DNA of 64,000 nt from assembly GCF_016909155.1 (NCBI RefSeq), contig NZ_JAFBFG010000001.1, positions 248,001 to 312,000 of the forward strand. The letters are read 5' to 3'. The position numbers and the translations under genes were made by a program. Positions 1-6,301 of this stretch are shown here, piece after piece (within the stretch, counting starts at the first letter, position 1; the number at the start of each line of letters is the position of its first letter). A model generated the notes under the pieces. The model ran no database searches. It was given only the letters and a program-made list of their open reading frames with translations, and was not told where the DNA came from. This DNA comes from Chryseomicrobium aureum (GTDB taxonomy: Bacteria; Bacillota; Bacilli; Bacillales_A; Planococcaceae).

Positions 1-451
1 AATGATTGAAAATCCAGATCAGTATATTGAGTCCTTTGTAAAAGCCGGTGCGGATATTATTACGGTGCATGTAGAAGCTTGCCGTCATTTGCATCGAACA
101 TTGCAACATATCAAATCTCAAGGAATTCAGTGTGGAGTTGTGCTAAATCCACACACGCCAATTTCTACAATCGAACACGTACTGGAAGAAGTTGATGTCG
201 TGTTGTTCATGACGGTAAATCCTGGTTTTGGGGGGCAGTCTTTCATTCCGTCGGTGTTAAAGAAAGTGAAACAATTGGCTGATTTAAAACAACAGCACGG
301 CTATACATTTGAAATTGAAATAGATGGTGGTGTCAATAAAGAAACCGTTAAAGAGTGTGTGGCTGCTGGCGCGACAGTCGTTGTAGCGGGTTCCGCAATT
401 TATGGTGCTGCCGATAAAGAGCAAGCACTTCGTGACATCAAGGAAGCCTAG
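1..451 (+). CDS. rpe: Ribulose-phosphate 3-epimerase, 5' truncated
   Basis: Interconverts ribulose 5-phosphate and xylulose 5-phosphate in the pentose phosphate pathway (cytosolic). The reading frame is open to the left edge; the first Met in view (base 2) lies in the family's internal 'HLMIENP' segment, so about 65 N-terminal residues are outside the window. Visible family motifs are ITVHVEA, the phosphate loop VNPGFGGQ and the C-terminal IDGGV and VAGSAI segments of the TIM barrel. The stop is followed one base later by the thiN start, which implies translational coupling. Identification is secure; only the start is missing. Confidence 0.95.
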   Translation, partial: MIENPDQYIESFVKAGADIITVHVEACRHLHRTLQHIKSQGIQCGVVLNPHTPISTIEHVLEEVDVVLFMTVNPGFGGQSFIPSVLKKVKQLADLKQQHGYTFEIEIDGGVNKETVKECVAAGATVVVAGSAIYGAADKEQALRDIKEA

Positions 452-452
452 T

Positions 453-1097
453 ATGCGTATTGGGATTTGTGGGGGAGGACCACGTGAGCAACTTCCTCTA
501 ACTCTTGAAGCAGATTACTGGATAGGAGCGGACAGTGGAGCCATTCGATTGTTGGAGAAAGGTGTAACACCTGACTTTATCATTGGTGACTTGGATTCTA
601 TTCAAAATGCAGAGCGTGAAAAGTGGCAGTCTCAGTTGATGCAAGCCGTGCAAGTTTCACCTGAGAAAGACGAAACAGATACGTATTTAGCACTTGAAAG
701 GGCAGTCGAAATGCTCCCAAAGCAAATCGTACTCGTCGGCGTCACAGGAGGCAGACTTGATCATTATCAAGCAGTCTTGCATGACATGTTGCGTTTTCAA
801 CTGCAGTTTCCGTCTATTCAGTTTGAACTACTAGACCGCGACAACAGAATTCTCTTTTTGCAACCTGGCGTTACAGAGGTTGAGAAAAATGAATACACCT
901 ACTGTTCTTTCTTTTCATGGCAAGGGGATGTTCTAAACGTTTCTCTCACTGGATTTAAATATCCCGTGCAAAACGACTTGATCAGTAAAACCAGCGCGCG
1001 CTTTACAAGTAATGAGATTGTCGAACAAGTTGGGTCTATCTCATTTTCCTCCGGCATATGTTTATGTATACAGAGTCGCGAGGAAAGTGGGGATTAA
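453..1097 (+). CDS. thiN: Thiamine pyrophosphokinase
   Basis: Transfers pyrophosphate from ATP to thiamine to give thiamine diphosphate. The protein is 214 aa, normal for bacterial ThiN. Family segments are the N-terminal CGGGPREQL, GADSGA and IIGDLDSI (Asp-rich catalytic region, about residues 30-55), then KDETDT and VGVTGGRLDH. An upstream in-frame Met at 402 would lie inside rpe; ATG 453 is preferred because it fits the family N-terminus (MRIGICGGG). It sits one base after rpe and directly abuts the spoVM-like gene, as in B. subtilis (yloS). Confidence 0.93.
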   Translation: MRIGICGGGPREQLPLTLEADYWIGADSGAIRLLEKGVTPDFIIGDLDSIQNAEREKWQSQLMQAVQVSPEKDETDTYLALERAVEMLPKQIVLVGVTGGRLDHYQAVLHDMLRFQLQFPSIQFELLDRDNRILFLQPGVTEVEKNEYTYCSFFSWQGDVLNVSLTGFKYPVQNDLISKTSARFTSNEIVEQVGSISFSSGICLCIQSREESGD

Positions 1098-1184
1098 ATG
1101 AAGGTCATTACAATTCAACTTCCATCGAGTGTAACAAAGCTTTTGAGATGGTTCTTCCGAGATACCAAAAAAAACCGCCACTAA
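1098..1184 (+). CDS. spoVM: SpoVM-like amphipathic micro-protein (28 aa)
   Basis: A 28-codon frame starts immediately after the thiN stop and encodes a protein beginning MKVITIQLP and ending in a basic tail (TKKNRH). B. subtilis SpoVM is a 26-aa amphipathic helix that recognises the curved forespore membrane and anchors SpoIVA; it begins MKFYTIKLP and lies at exactly this position between thiN and rpmB. Met1, Lys2, Thr5, Ile6, Leu8 and Pro9 are shared; the Gly-rich middle is not, and the C-terminal half is richer in aromatic residues (LLRWFF). The stop codon lies in the loop of the terminator hairpin. Synteny plus the N-terminus make the call; retained function is uncertain. Confidence 0.75.
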   Translation: MKVITIQLPSSVTKLLRWFFRDTKKNRH

Positions 1185-1196
1185 GGCGGTTTTTTA
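1166..1196 (+). terminator. Bidirectional intrinsic terminator at the spoVM stop
   Basis: The stem AACCGCC / GGCGGTT has a 5-nt loop containing the spoVM stop codon. It is flanked by an A run on the left and six T on the right, so it can act on both the thiN-spoVM transcript and converging transcription. Confidence 0.85.
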
Positions 1197-1203
1197 CGTA
1201 CAA

Positions 1204-1230
1204 AGAAAAAACCACAGCATATGCCGTGGT
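1204..1230 (-). terminator. Intrinsic terminator of rpmB
   Basis: Read on the minus strand, ACCACGGCA / TGCTGTGGT forms a stem of about 9 bp (one G-T pair) followed by six T, 20 bases past the rpmB stop. Confidence 0.8.
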
Positions 1231-1249
1231 CTTTACAAAAGGGAGGCGA

Positions 1250-1438
1250 TTAAACGCGCTCCACTTTTCCTGATTTTAATGCACGAGCAGAAACCCATAC
1301 GCGTTTTGGTTTACCATCTACAAGAATACGAACTTTTTGTAAGTTAGCACCCCATGTACGCTTAGAAGCGTTCATAGCGTGTGAACGGTTGTTTCCAGAA
1401 CGAGTCTTACGGCCTGTAATGACACATTGTTTAGGCAT
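1250..1438 (-). CDS. rpmB: 50S ribosomal protein L28
   Basis: Large-subunit ribosomal protein, 62 aa, the usual Firmicutes length. Diagnostic segments are the N-terminal [19 protein letters not shown] and the central [12 protein letters not shown]. It is transcribed against its neighbours, as in B. subtilis. A good Shine-Dalgarno (GAGGGA) precedes the ATG on the minus strand. It is monocistronic, with its own terminator and a candidate promoter in the divergent region before the Asp23-family gene. Confidence 0.97.
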   Translation of the reverse strand: MPKQCVITGRKTRSGNNRSHAMNASKRTWGANLQKVRILVDGKPKRVWVSARALKSGKVERV

Positions 1439-1505
1439 ACTAATTCCCTCCTCACAACAAGAAGCTATGCTTTTTGTTTTACTTCGTTATTTCACATACT
1501 TTAGT

Positions 1506-1534
1506 AATTTACCATACTTTTTTTATGTTCGCAA
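1506..1534 (-). promoter_or_regulatory. Candidate sigma-A promoter for rpmB
   Basis: On the minus strand TTGCGA, 17 bp, TAAATT; predicted start about 60 nt before the rpmB ATG. Moderate match, called from sequence only. Confidence 0.4.
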
Positions 1535-1580
1535 GTGTTATCAAGAAAATTTCCTTTACAGCTCATCAGTAAATCGTTTC

Positions 1581-1609
1581 TTTTCAGGACACGCTTCGTA
1601 TAGTACAAT
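1581..1609 (+). promoter_or_regulatory. Candidate sigma-A promoter for the Asp23 gene-fakA unit
   Basis: TTTTCA, 17 bp, TACAAT, ending about 35 bp before the ATG at 1645. The -10 is good and the -35 is a 4/6 match. Confidence 0.5.
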
Positions 1610-1644
1610 GGTGAGTAGTCAGTTTGACTTAGGGAGGAATTGCA

Positions 1645-2007
1645 ATGTCAATTGAAATAAAAAATGATTTTGGCCAGATTGAAATTTCACAAGATGCGAT
1701 TGCTCAAATCGCAGGTGGAGCAGCGATTGAATGTTACGGGATCGTAGGCATGGCTTCGAAACACCAAGTGAAAGATGGCTTATCTGACATTTTACGAAAA
1801 GAGAATTTTACAAAAGGTGTACTTGTTCGTGAAAAAGACGGAAAAGTGCATATTGATATGTATATCATTGTGAGCTACGGGACAAAGATCTCAGAAATCG
1901 CATACCAAGTCCAATCAAAAGTAAAGTATACGCTTGGCAAATCTTTAGGCATGGCTGTCGAATCGGTGAATGTCTATGTGCAAGGCGTTCGCGTTGCGAC
2001 AATGTAA
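1645..2007 (+). CDS. Asp23/Gls24 family envelope stress-response protein (YloU-like)
   Basis: 120-aa Asp23/Gls24 (DUF322) protein. Family features are the GQIEIS start, the IAQIAGGAAIECYGIVGMAS segment around residues 20-38 and the C-terminal VNVYVQGV. Members are small cytosolic or membrane-associated proteins; the paralogue Asp23 is alkaline-shock induced in Staphylococcus, while the role of the YloU subgroup is poorly defined. The start has a strong ribosome site (GGGAGG). It is followed 13 bp later by fakA, and this pairing is conserved across Bacillales, suggesting a link to fatty-acid kinase. Confidence 0.92.
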   Translation: MSIEIKNDFGQIEISQDAIAQIAGGAAIECYGIVGMASKHQVKDGLSDILRKENFTKGVLVREKDGKVHIDMYIIVSYGTKISEIAYQVQSKVKYTLGKSLGMAVESVNVYVQGVRVATM

Positions 2008-2020
2008 GGGAGAGAAATTT

Positions 2021-3664
2021 ATGAAAACGATTAATGGGATTCAATTTGCTGAAATGGTGCAGATGGGTGCACACCACCTGGCTCAAAATGCAGCATATGT
2101 AGATGCATTAAATGTCTTCCCGGTTCCGGACGGAGATACAGGGACGAACATGAATTTATCTATGACATCAGGTGCAACAGAAACAGCTAAAGGAACAACA
2201 GAACACCTAGGTAAAACAGCTCAAGCACTTGCAAAAGGCTTGCTAATGGGCGCACGAGGTAATTCTGGAGTTATTTTATCTCAGCTTTTCAGAGGGTTCG
2301 GTAAGTCTGTTGAAGGCTATTCTGAAGTAACAGCAGAACAATTTGCTGCAGCACTTCAGTATGGTGTAGATACAGCTTACAAAGCTGTGATGAAGCCAGT
2401 TGAAGGTACAATTTTAACTGTTGCAAAAGATGCAGCGAGAAAAGCAGTAGAGGTAGCTAAAGAAGTTGATGCGATCGATGAACTCATGACACTTACTCTA
2501 GAAGAAGCCAAGGCTTCTTTAAAACGCACGCCTGATTTACTTCCAGTATTGAAAGAAGTAGGCGTTGTCGATAGTGGTGGACAGGGTCTAGTCTATGTAT
2601 ATGAAGGGTTTTTAGCTTCTCTTAAAGGAGAAGAATTACCTGAGAAAACGTCCGCTGCTTCAATGGACGAAATGGTGAGTGCTGAACACCACATGGCTGT
2701 TCAAGGCTTTATGGATACGTCAGAGATTGAATTCGGTTTCTGTACAGAATTCATGGTTCGTTTAGATGAAACGAAAAAGTCATTTGATGAGACAGATTTT
2801 CGGAATGATTTAAGTGTATATGGTGATTCGTTACTTGTCATCTCAGATGAAGAAGTCGCGAAAATCCATATCCACTCTGAGCAGCCTGGGGAAGTTTTAA
2901 ACTATGGGCAGCAATACGGGGATCTCATTAAAATTAAAATTGAAAACATGCGTGAACAACACACAGATATTGTGGGTGATAAACCGAAACAAACAAAAGC
3001 AGTGAAACATCCATATGCCGTAGTGACGGTTGCAATGGGCACAGGAGTTAGCGAATTGCTGAAAAGTTTAGGGGCATCTGCAGTGATCGAAGGCGGTCAA
3101 ACAATGAACCCGTCTACTGAAGATATCGTGAAAGCGATTGAAGAAGTCGGTGCAGAGCGCGTATTGATTTTACCAAACAATAAAAATATCATTATGGCAG
3201 CTGAACAAGCAGCTGAACTTCTTGATATTGAAGCGGCAGTTGTTCCAACGAAAACTGTTCCACAAGGTATGGCAGCAGTCCTTGCATTCAATCCGGAGGC
3301 ATCTGTTGAAGACAATAAAACATCGATGACACAAGCCTTCTCACATGTGAAGACTGGACAGATCACACATGCAGTGCGAGATACGTCAATTGATGGTGTC
3401 GAGATTGCAAAAGATGATTTTATGGCGATTGCTGAAGGTAAGATTATTCTGTCAACGAAGGATTTAGACGCAGCTGCGAAAGAACTATTAAATAAGATGG
3501 TAGACGATGAAGCGGAATTGTTAACAATTCTGTATGGTCAAGACACAACAGAAGCGCATGCCAACGAACTTGCTGAGTGGATTGAAGAAAATTATCCGGA
3601 TGTAGAAGTAGAAGTATACAACGGTAAACAGCCGCTGTATCCATACATCTTATCTGTCGAATAA
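2021..3664 (+). CDS. fakA: Fatty acid kinase catalytic subunit (DhaL/DegV-associated)
   Basis: 547 aa, YloV/FakA family. With a FakB lipid carrier, it phosphorylates exogenous fatty acids to acyl-phosphates for phospholipid synthesis by the PlsX/PlsY route. The N-terminal DhaL-type kinase domain shows NVFPVPDGDTGTNM (about residues 31-44, Mg-ATP Asp ligands), GARGNSGVILSQ and VVDSGGQG; the C-terminal part is the FakA-specific region (KIHIHSEQPG). An upstream in-frame Met (1970) lies in the previous gene; ATG 2021 has a GGGAGAG ribosome site. PlsX, which makes the same acyl-phosphate intermediate, is encoded 5 kb downstream. Confidence 0.93.
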   Translation: MKTINGIQFAEMVQMGAHHLAQNAAYVDALNVFPVPDGDTGTNMNLSMTSGATETAKGTTEHLGKTAQALAKGLLMGARGNSGVILSQLFRGFGKSVEGYSEVTAEQFAAALQYGVDTAYKAVMKPVEGTILTVAKDAARKAVEVAKEVDAIDELMTLTLEEAKASLKRTPDLLPVLKEVGVVDSGGQGLVYVYEGFLASLKGEELPEKTSAASMDEMVSAEHHMAVQGFMDTSEIEFGFCTEFMVRLDETKKSFDETDFRNDLSVYGDSLLVISDEEVAKIHIHSEQPGEVLNYGQQYGDLIKIKIENMREQHTDIVGDKPKQTKAVKHPYAVVTVAMGTGVSELLKSLGASAVIEGGQTMNPSTEDIVKAIEEVGAERVLILPNNKNIIMAAEQAAELLDIEAAVVPTKTVPQGMAAVLAFNPEASVEDNKTSMTQAFSHVKTGQITHAVRDTSIDGVEIAKDDFMAIAEGKIILSTKDLDAAAKELLNKMVDDEAELLTILYGQDTTEAHANELAEWIEENYPDVEVEVYNGKQPLYPYILSVE

Positions 3665-3690
3665 GTATAGTTTTAATGTAATGCTAGAAG

Positions 3691-3725
3691 GGGGAGTTTC
3701 TTATTACTGAGAAACTCTCTTTTTA
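3691..3725 (+). terminator. Intrinsic terminator after fakA
   Basis: GAGTTTCT / AGAAACTC stem with an 8-nt loop and a T-rich tail (TCTTTTT). It ends the Asp23 gene-fakA unit and precedes the repeat cluster. Confidence 0.85.
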
Positions 3726-3835
3726 TATGGTGTCTTTAGTAATAGGGGTTTTGGCGACTGAACTAGTTTCCATAACATCAGGAATGTAATAATGGCGACC
3801 ACTAACGTTATAATCAACCTAGTAGTGTGCCAAAG

Positions 3836-3866
3836 TTAGTAGCGTTCTACACATCGAAAAATAAAA
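3836..3866 (+). repeat. Degenerate 3' terminus of a B/C-type foldback repeat
   Basis: TAGCGTTCTACACATC is a weathered copy of the TGGCGTTCTCCACATC motif that ends the B-type repeats at 4664 and 34500. As at 4264, it runs through an A-rich joint straight into an A-type element. The roughly 110 bp before it (3726-3835) hold no gene and no other structure I could resolve. Confidence 0.45.
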
Positions 3867-3992
3867 GTTGAGTTCCCTTCCGGGGCTGCTTTCCGAGGGC
3901 GCGTCGTGAGCCTCCTCAGCGAAAAACACGCTTGCGGGGTCTAACGTTCCGCTTTTGATCCCTCCGGAGTCAGCCCCTGCTCTCCACTCAAC
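3867..3992 (+). repeat. Foldback repeat, family A, copy 1
   Basis: 126-bp element with imperfect inverted ends: GTTGAGT at the left and its complement ACTCAAC at the right. The arms pair over GGGGCTG / CAGCCCC and CCGAGGG / CCCTCCGG, with an unpaired GC-rich middle. It is related to copy 2 (4270-4391, opposite orientation) and copy 3 (34324-34564, interrupted). GC-rich foldback repeats are common between genes in Bacillales; I do not know a published name for this family. Confidence 0.8.
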
Positions 3993-4072
3993 TAATTAAC
4001 TGCCAGTGTGAAAGCGACTTTCATATAGTGTCTGCCATCAAAGTTAAGAATAAGAGGATTTCAATGGTTTCA

Positions 4073-4263
4073 CCAGTTAGTGGTAATAAAGCCCGGAACC
4101 CAGGGCGTCATTTCCCGGGTAGTCAGGGTTTTCCCGAGACCCGGCAACGAAGATGAAAGTGGACTTCTTTCATCTTACGTGGGGAGGCTCGGGGAAATCC
4201 TCCCAGGAAATGGCGACCTGGGTGGAGGGTTTTACAGTTTAGAGTGGCGTTCTCCTATCTAAA
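4073..4263 (+). repeat. Foldback repeat, family C
   Basis: A long imperfect palindrome at 4098-4223: the left arm (ACCCAGGGCGTCATTTCC onward) pairs with the right arm over about 35 bp. At the centre is a perfect 10-bp hairpin, AAGATGAAAG (4150-4159) with CTTTCATCTT (4167-4176). It ends in AGAGTGGCGTTCTCCTATC, nearly the same terminus as the B repeats, then abuts A copy 2. It encodes no convincing protein. Confidence 0.75.
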
Positions 4264-4269
4264 ACTAAA

Positions 4270-4391
4270 GTTGAGTGGAATGGAGGGGTTGACTCCAGTG
4301 GGATCAAAGTCTGCCGTGAGATCCCGCAGGAGCCTGCGACGAGGAAGCTCACGCAGCGCCCACGGAAAGCAGCCCCGCAGTGGAACTCAAC
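4270..4391 (-). repeat. Foldback repeat, family A, copy 2 (inverted)
   Basis: 122-bp element in the opposite orientation to copy 1. On its minus strand it runs GTTGAGTTCCACTGCGGGG ... CCACTGGAGTC ... ACTCAAC. Relative to copy 1 one arm pair has changed on both sides (GAGGG/CCCTC to GTGGG/CCCAC), so pairing is kept although the bases differ. Confidence 0.8.
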
Positions 4392-4414
4392 GTTTTAAAG
4401 GGGTTTCGACTTTG

Positions 4415-4537
4415 ACTGGAATCGAGTTACGCCTCCTAGAAATCCCGCAAGAAGCCATCGCGGTCTATGAAGCAAAGAACGCTTCACAGCCCACGCTGTC
4501 ATCTCGCACAATTTCTGAACAGTCGGCTCCACATCTA
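4415..4537 (+). repeat. Foldback repeat, family B, copy 1a (diverged)
   Basis: Begins ACTGGAATCGAGTT and ends CTCCACATCTAA, directly followed by copy 1b. The central hairpin is TGAAGC (loop AAAGAAC) GCTTCA, and outer arms include AGAAAT / ATTTCT. The architecture matches copy 1b but the bases have diverged. Confidence 0.65.
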
Positions 4538-4664
4538 ACTGGAATCGAGTTCCGAACGCCAGAAACACGCTCCGGAATCAGCCGCACCCACAAAGGCTGA
4601 AGTACGCCTTCATGGGCACGTCTGATTTCCTCGGAGTTTCTAGAGTGGCGTTCTCCACATCTAA
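4538..4664 (+). repeat. Foldback repeat, family B, copy 1b
   Basis: Begins ACTGGAATCGAGTT; the hairpin spans 4554-4653 with outer arms GAACGCCA / TGGCGTTC, middle arms GGAATCAG / CTGATTTCC and inner arms AAGGC / GCCTT. It ends TGGCGTTCTCCACATCTAA. It is a close relative of the copy inside the codY-rpsB repeat (34365-34506). Confidence 0.8.
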
Positions 4665-4673
4665 GAACTAGAA

Positions 4674-4689
4674 GTAAAAGCGTTTTCAT
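4674..4689 (+). promoter_or_regulatory. Possible catabolite-responsive element (cre) before sdaAB
   Basis: GTAAAAGCGTTTTCAT matches the cre consensus WTGNNARCGNWWWCAW at all but two positions, about 40 bp before the sdaAB start. Inference only; no clear sigma-A promoter could be placed here. Confidence 0.25.
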
Positions 4690-4727
4690 AGTAAACTAGT
4701 AAGGATAAAGGTTTGGGGGAATGACGT

Positions 4728-5390
4728 ATGAAATTTAAATCAGTTTTCGATATAATCGGTCCAGTCATGATTGGACCTTCATCTTCTCATACAGCAGGTG
4801 CTGCTCGCATTGGACGCATTGCGCGTGATTTGTTTGGACGTCAACCGAAATGGGCACGTATCCATCTTTATGGATCGTTCGCCGAGACATACAAAGGACA
4901 TGGAACAGATGTGGCCATCATCGGGGGTCTACTTGACTACGATACAGACGATGAGCGCATTAAAACAGCATTTGAAGATGCAGCACGCCTTGACTTGTAT
5001 TTTGAATTTATTCCAGAGACCGGTCATACAGAACATCCGAACACTGCGCGTATTGTGATTGGAGACGACGAACAAGAAATGTCCATCGTCGGTATTTCCA
5101 TCGGTGGAGGAAAAGTTGAGCTTGTGGAATTGAATGGATTCCCTCTTCGTCTATCTGGCGGTGGAGCGGCAATTCTTGTTGTCCATGAAGACCGATCTGG
5201 CTGTATTGCCAGTGTTGCAAAATGTTTAGCAGATCAACACATCAACATTGGACATATGGAAGTGTCACGGAAAGAAAAAGGAAACATGGCTTTAATGGTC
5301 ATCGAAGTAGATCAAACTGTCAGTGAATCCGTTTTAGCAGAAATCGCGACATTGCCAAATATCACGCAAGTCACACGAATTGCAGAGTAG
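4728..5390 (+). CDS. sdaAB: L-serine dehydratase, iron-sulfur-dependent, beta subunit
   Basis: 220 aa. With the alpha subunit, it deaminates L-serine to pyruvate and ammonia. The N-terminal beta domain shows DIIGPVMIGPSSSHTAGAARI (residues 8-28) and YGSFAETYKGHGTD; the C-terminal third is an ACT domain (from about residue 148, VVHEDRSGCIASVA), consistent with serine sensing. The gene begins 63 bp after the repeat cluster and is followed 11 bp later by sdaAA, the B. subtilis order. Confidence 0.95.
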   Translation: MKFKSVFDIIGPVMIGPSSSHTAGAARIGRIARDLFGRQPKWARIHLYGSFAETYKGHGTDVAIIGGLLDYDTDDERIKTAFEDAARLDLYFEFIPETGHTEHPNTARIVIGDDEQEMSIVGISIGGGKVELVELNGFPLRLSGGGAAILVVHEDRSGCIASVAKCLADQHINIGHMEVSRKEKGNMALMVIEVDQTVSESVLAEIATLPNITQVTRIAE

Positions 5391-5401
5391 GAGGAACGAA
5401 A

Positions 5402-6301
5402 ATGGAAGTATTGTTTCGGAATGTTCGGGAACTTGTCGAACGTGCAGAAAATGAAAATAAATTAATATCTGAAATTATGATTGAACAAGAAATATTAGTG
5501 ACAGGTCGCACGCGTGAAGAAATTATGAAACAAATGGATCGCAATCTGACTGTCATGGAAGAAGCGGTTGAAAAAGGATTACTTGGAGTACGTTCGACAT
5601 CGGGATTGACGGGTGGCGACGCCGTACTTATTCAAAACTATATGAAAAAAGGCAACTCCTTATCTGGTGAGCTATTACTCGACGCTGTCAGCAAAGCCGT
5701 CGCTACGAATGAAGTAAATGCGGCTATGGGAACAATTTGTGCGACTCCTACTGCAGGATCTGCTGGGGTTGTACCAGGTACTTTGTTTGCTGTCATTCAC
5801 AAATTAAACCCAACGCGCGAGCAAATGATCAACTATTTATTCACTTCGGGGGCTTTTGGCTTTGTTGTCGCTAACAATGCATCGATTTCAGGTGCAGCTG
5901 GAGGTTGCCAAGCTGAAGTGGGGTCTGCGGCAGGAATGGCTGCAGCGGCAATTACAGAAATGGCAGGCGGATCGCCACAGCAATGTTCAGAAGCCTTTGC
6001 GATTACATTAAAAAACATGCTTGGCCTTGTGTGTGATCCAGTAGCCGGACTTGTAGAAGTCCCATGTGTAAAGCGCAATGCAATGGGTGCTGCGAACGCA
6101 CTTGTAGCAGCTGATATGGCACTTGCTGGTGTAACAAGTCGCATTCCTTGTGATGAGGTAATCGATGCGATGTACAAAATCGGACAGACGATGCCAACAG
6201 CACTGAAAGAAACTGCGCAAGGTGGATTAGCTGCAACACCAACAGGTCGCTGGTTAGAAGCAAAAATCTTCGGTGGAGCCGTCGCGAGTCGTGAACAATA
6301 A
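5402..6301 (+). CDS. sdaAA: L-serine dehydratase, iron-sulfur-dependent, alpha subunit
   Basis: 299 aa, the catalytic subunit carrying the oxygen-labile [4Fe-4S] cluster. Key family segments are SGLTGGDAVL, ATPTAGSAGVVPG (substrate loop), AAGGCQAEVGSAAGMAAAA and LVCDPVAGLVEVPCVKRNA, with cluster cysteines in GGCQAE, CDPVAG and VPC. A GAGGAA ribosome site precedes the ATG. The 3' end overlaps the preferred recG start by 11 nt. Confidence 0.95.
   Translation: MEVLFRNVRELVERAENENKLISEIMIEQEILVTGRTREEIMKQMDRNLTVMEEAVEKGLLGVRSTSGLTGGDAVLIQNYMKKGNSLSGELLLDAVSKAVATNEVNAAMGTICATPTAGSAGVVPGTLFAVIHKLNPTREQMINYLFTSGAFGFVVANNASISGAAGGCQAEVGSAAGMAAAAITEMAGGSPQQCSEAFAITLKNMLGLVCDPVAGLVEVPCVKRNAMGAANALVAADMALAGVTSRIPCDEVIDAMYKIGQTMPTALKETAQGGLAATPTGRWLEAKIFGGAVASREQ

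Noticed and set aside
4005-4024. Palindrome TGAAAGCGACTTTCA as a cre site
   Set aside because: Half-site spacing is off by one from the cre consensus and it lies 700 bp from the next gene, inside the repeat cluster.
4080-4689. Open frames of 60-118 codons over the repeat cluster (both strands)
   Set aside because: They follow palindromic repeats, lack ribosome sites and resemble no protein family; the repeat structure explains the open frames.
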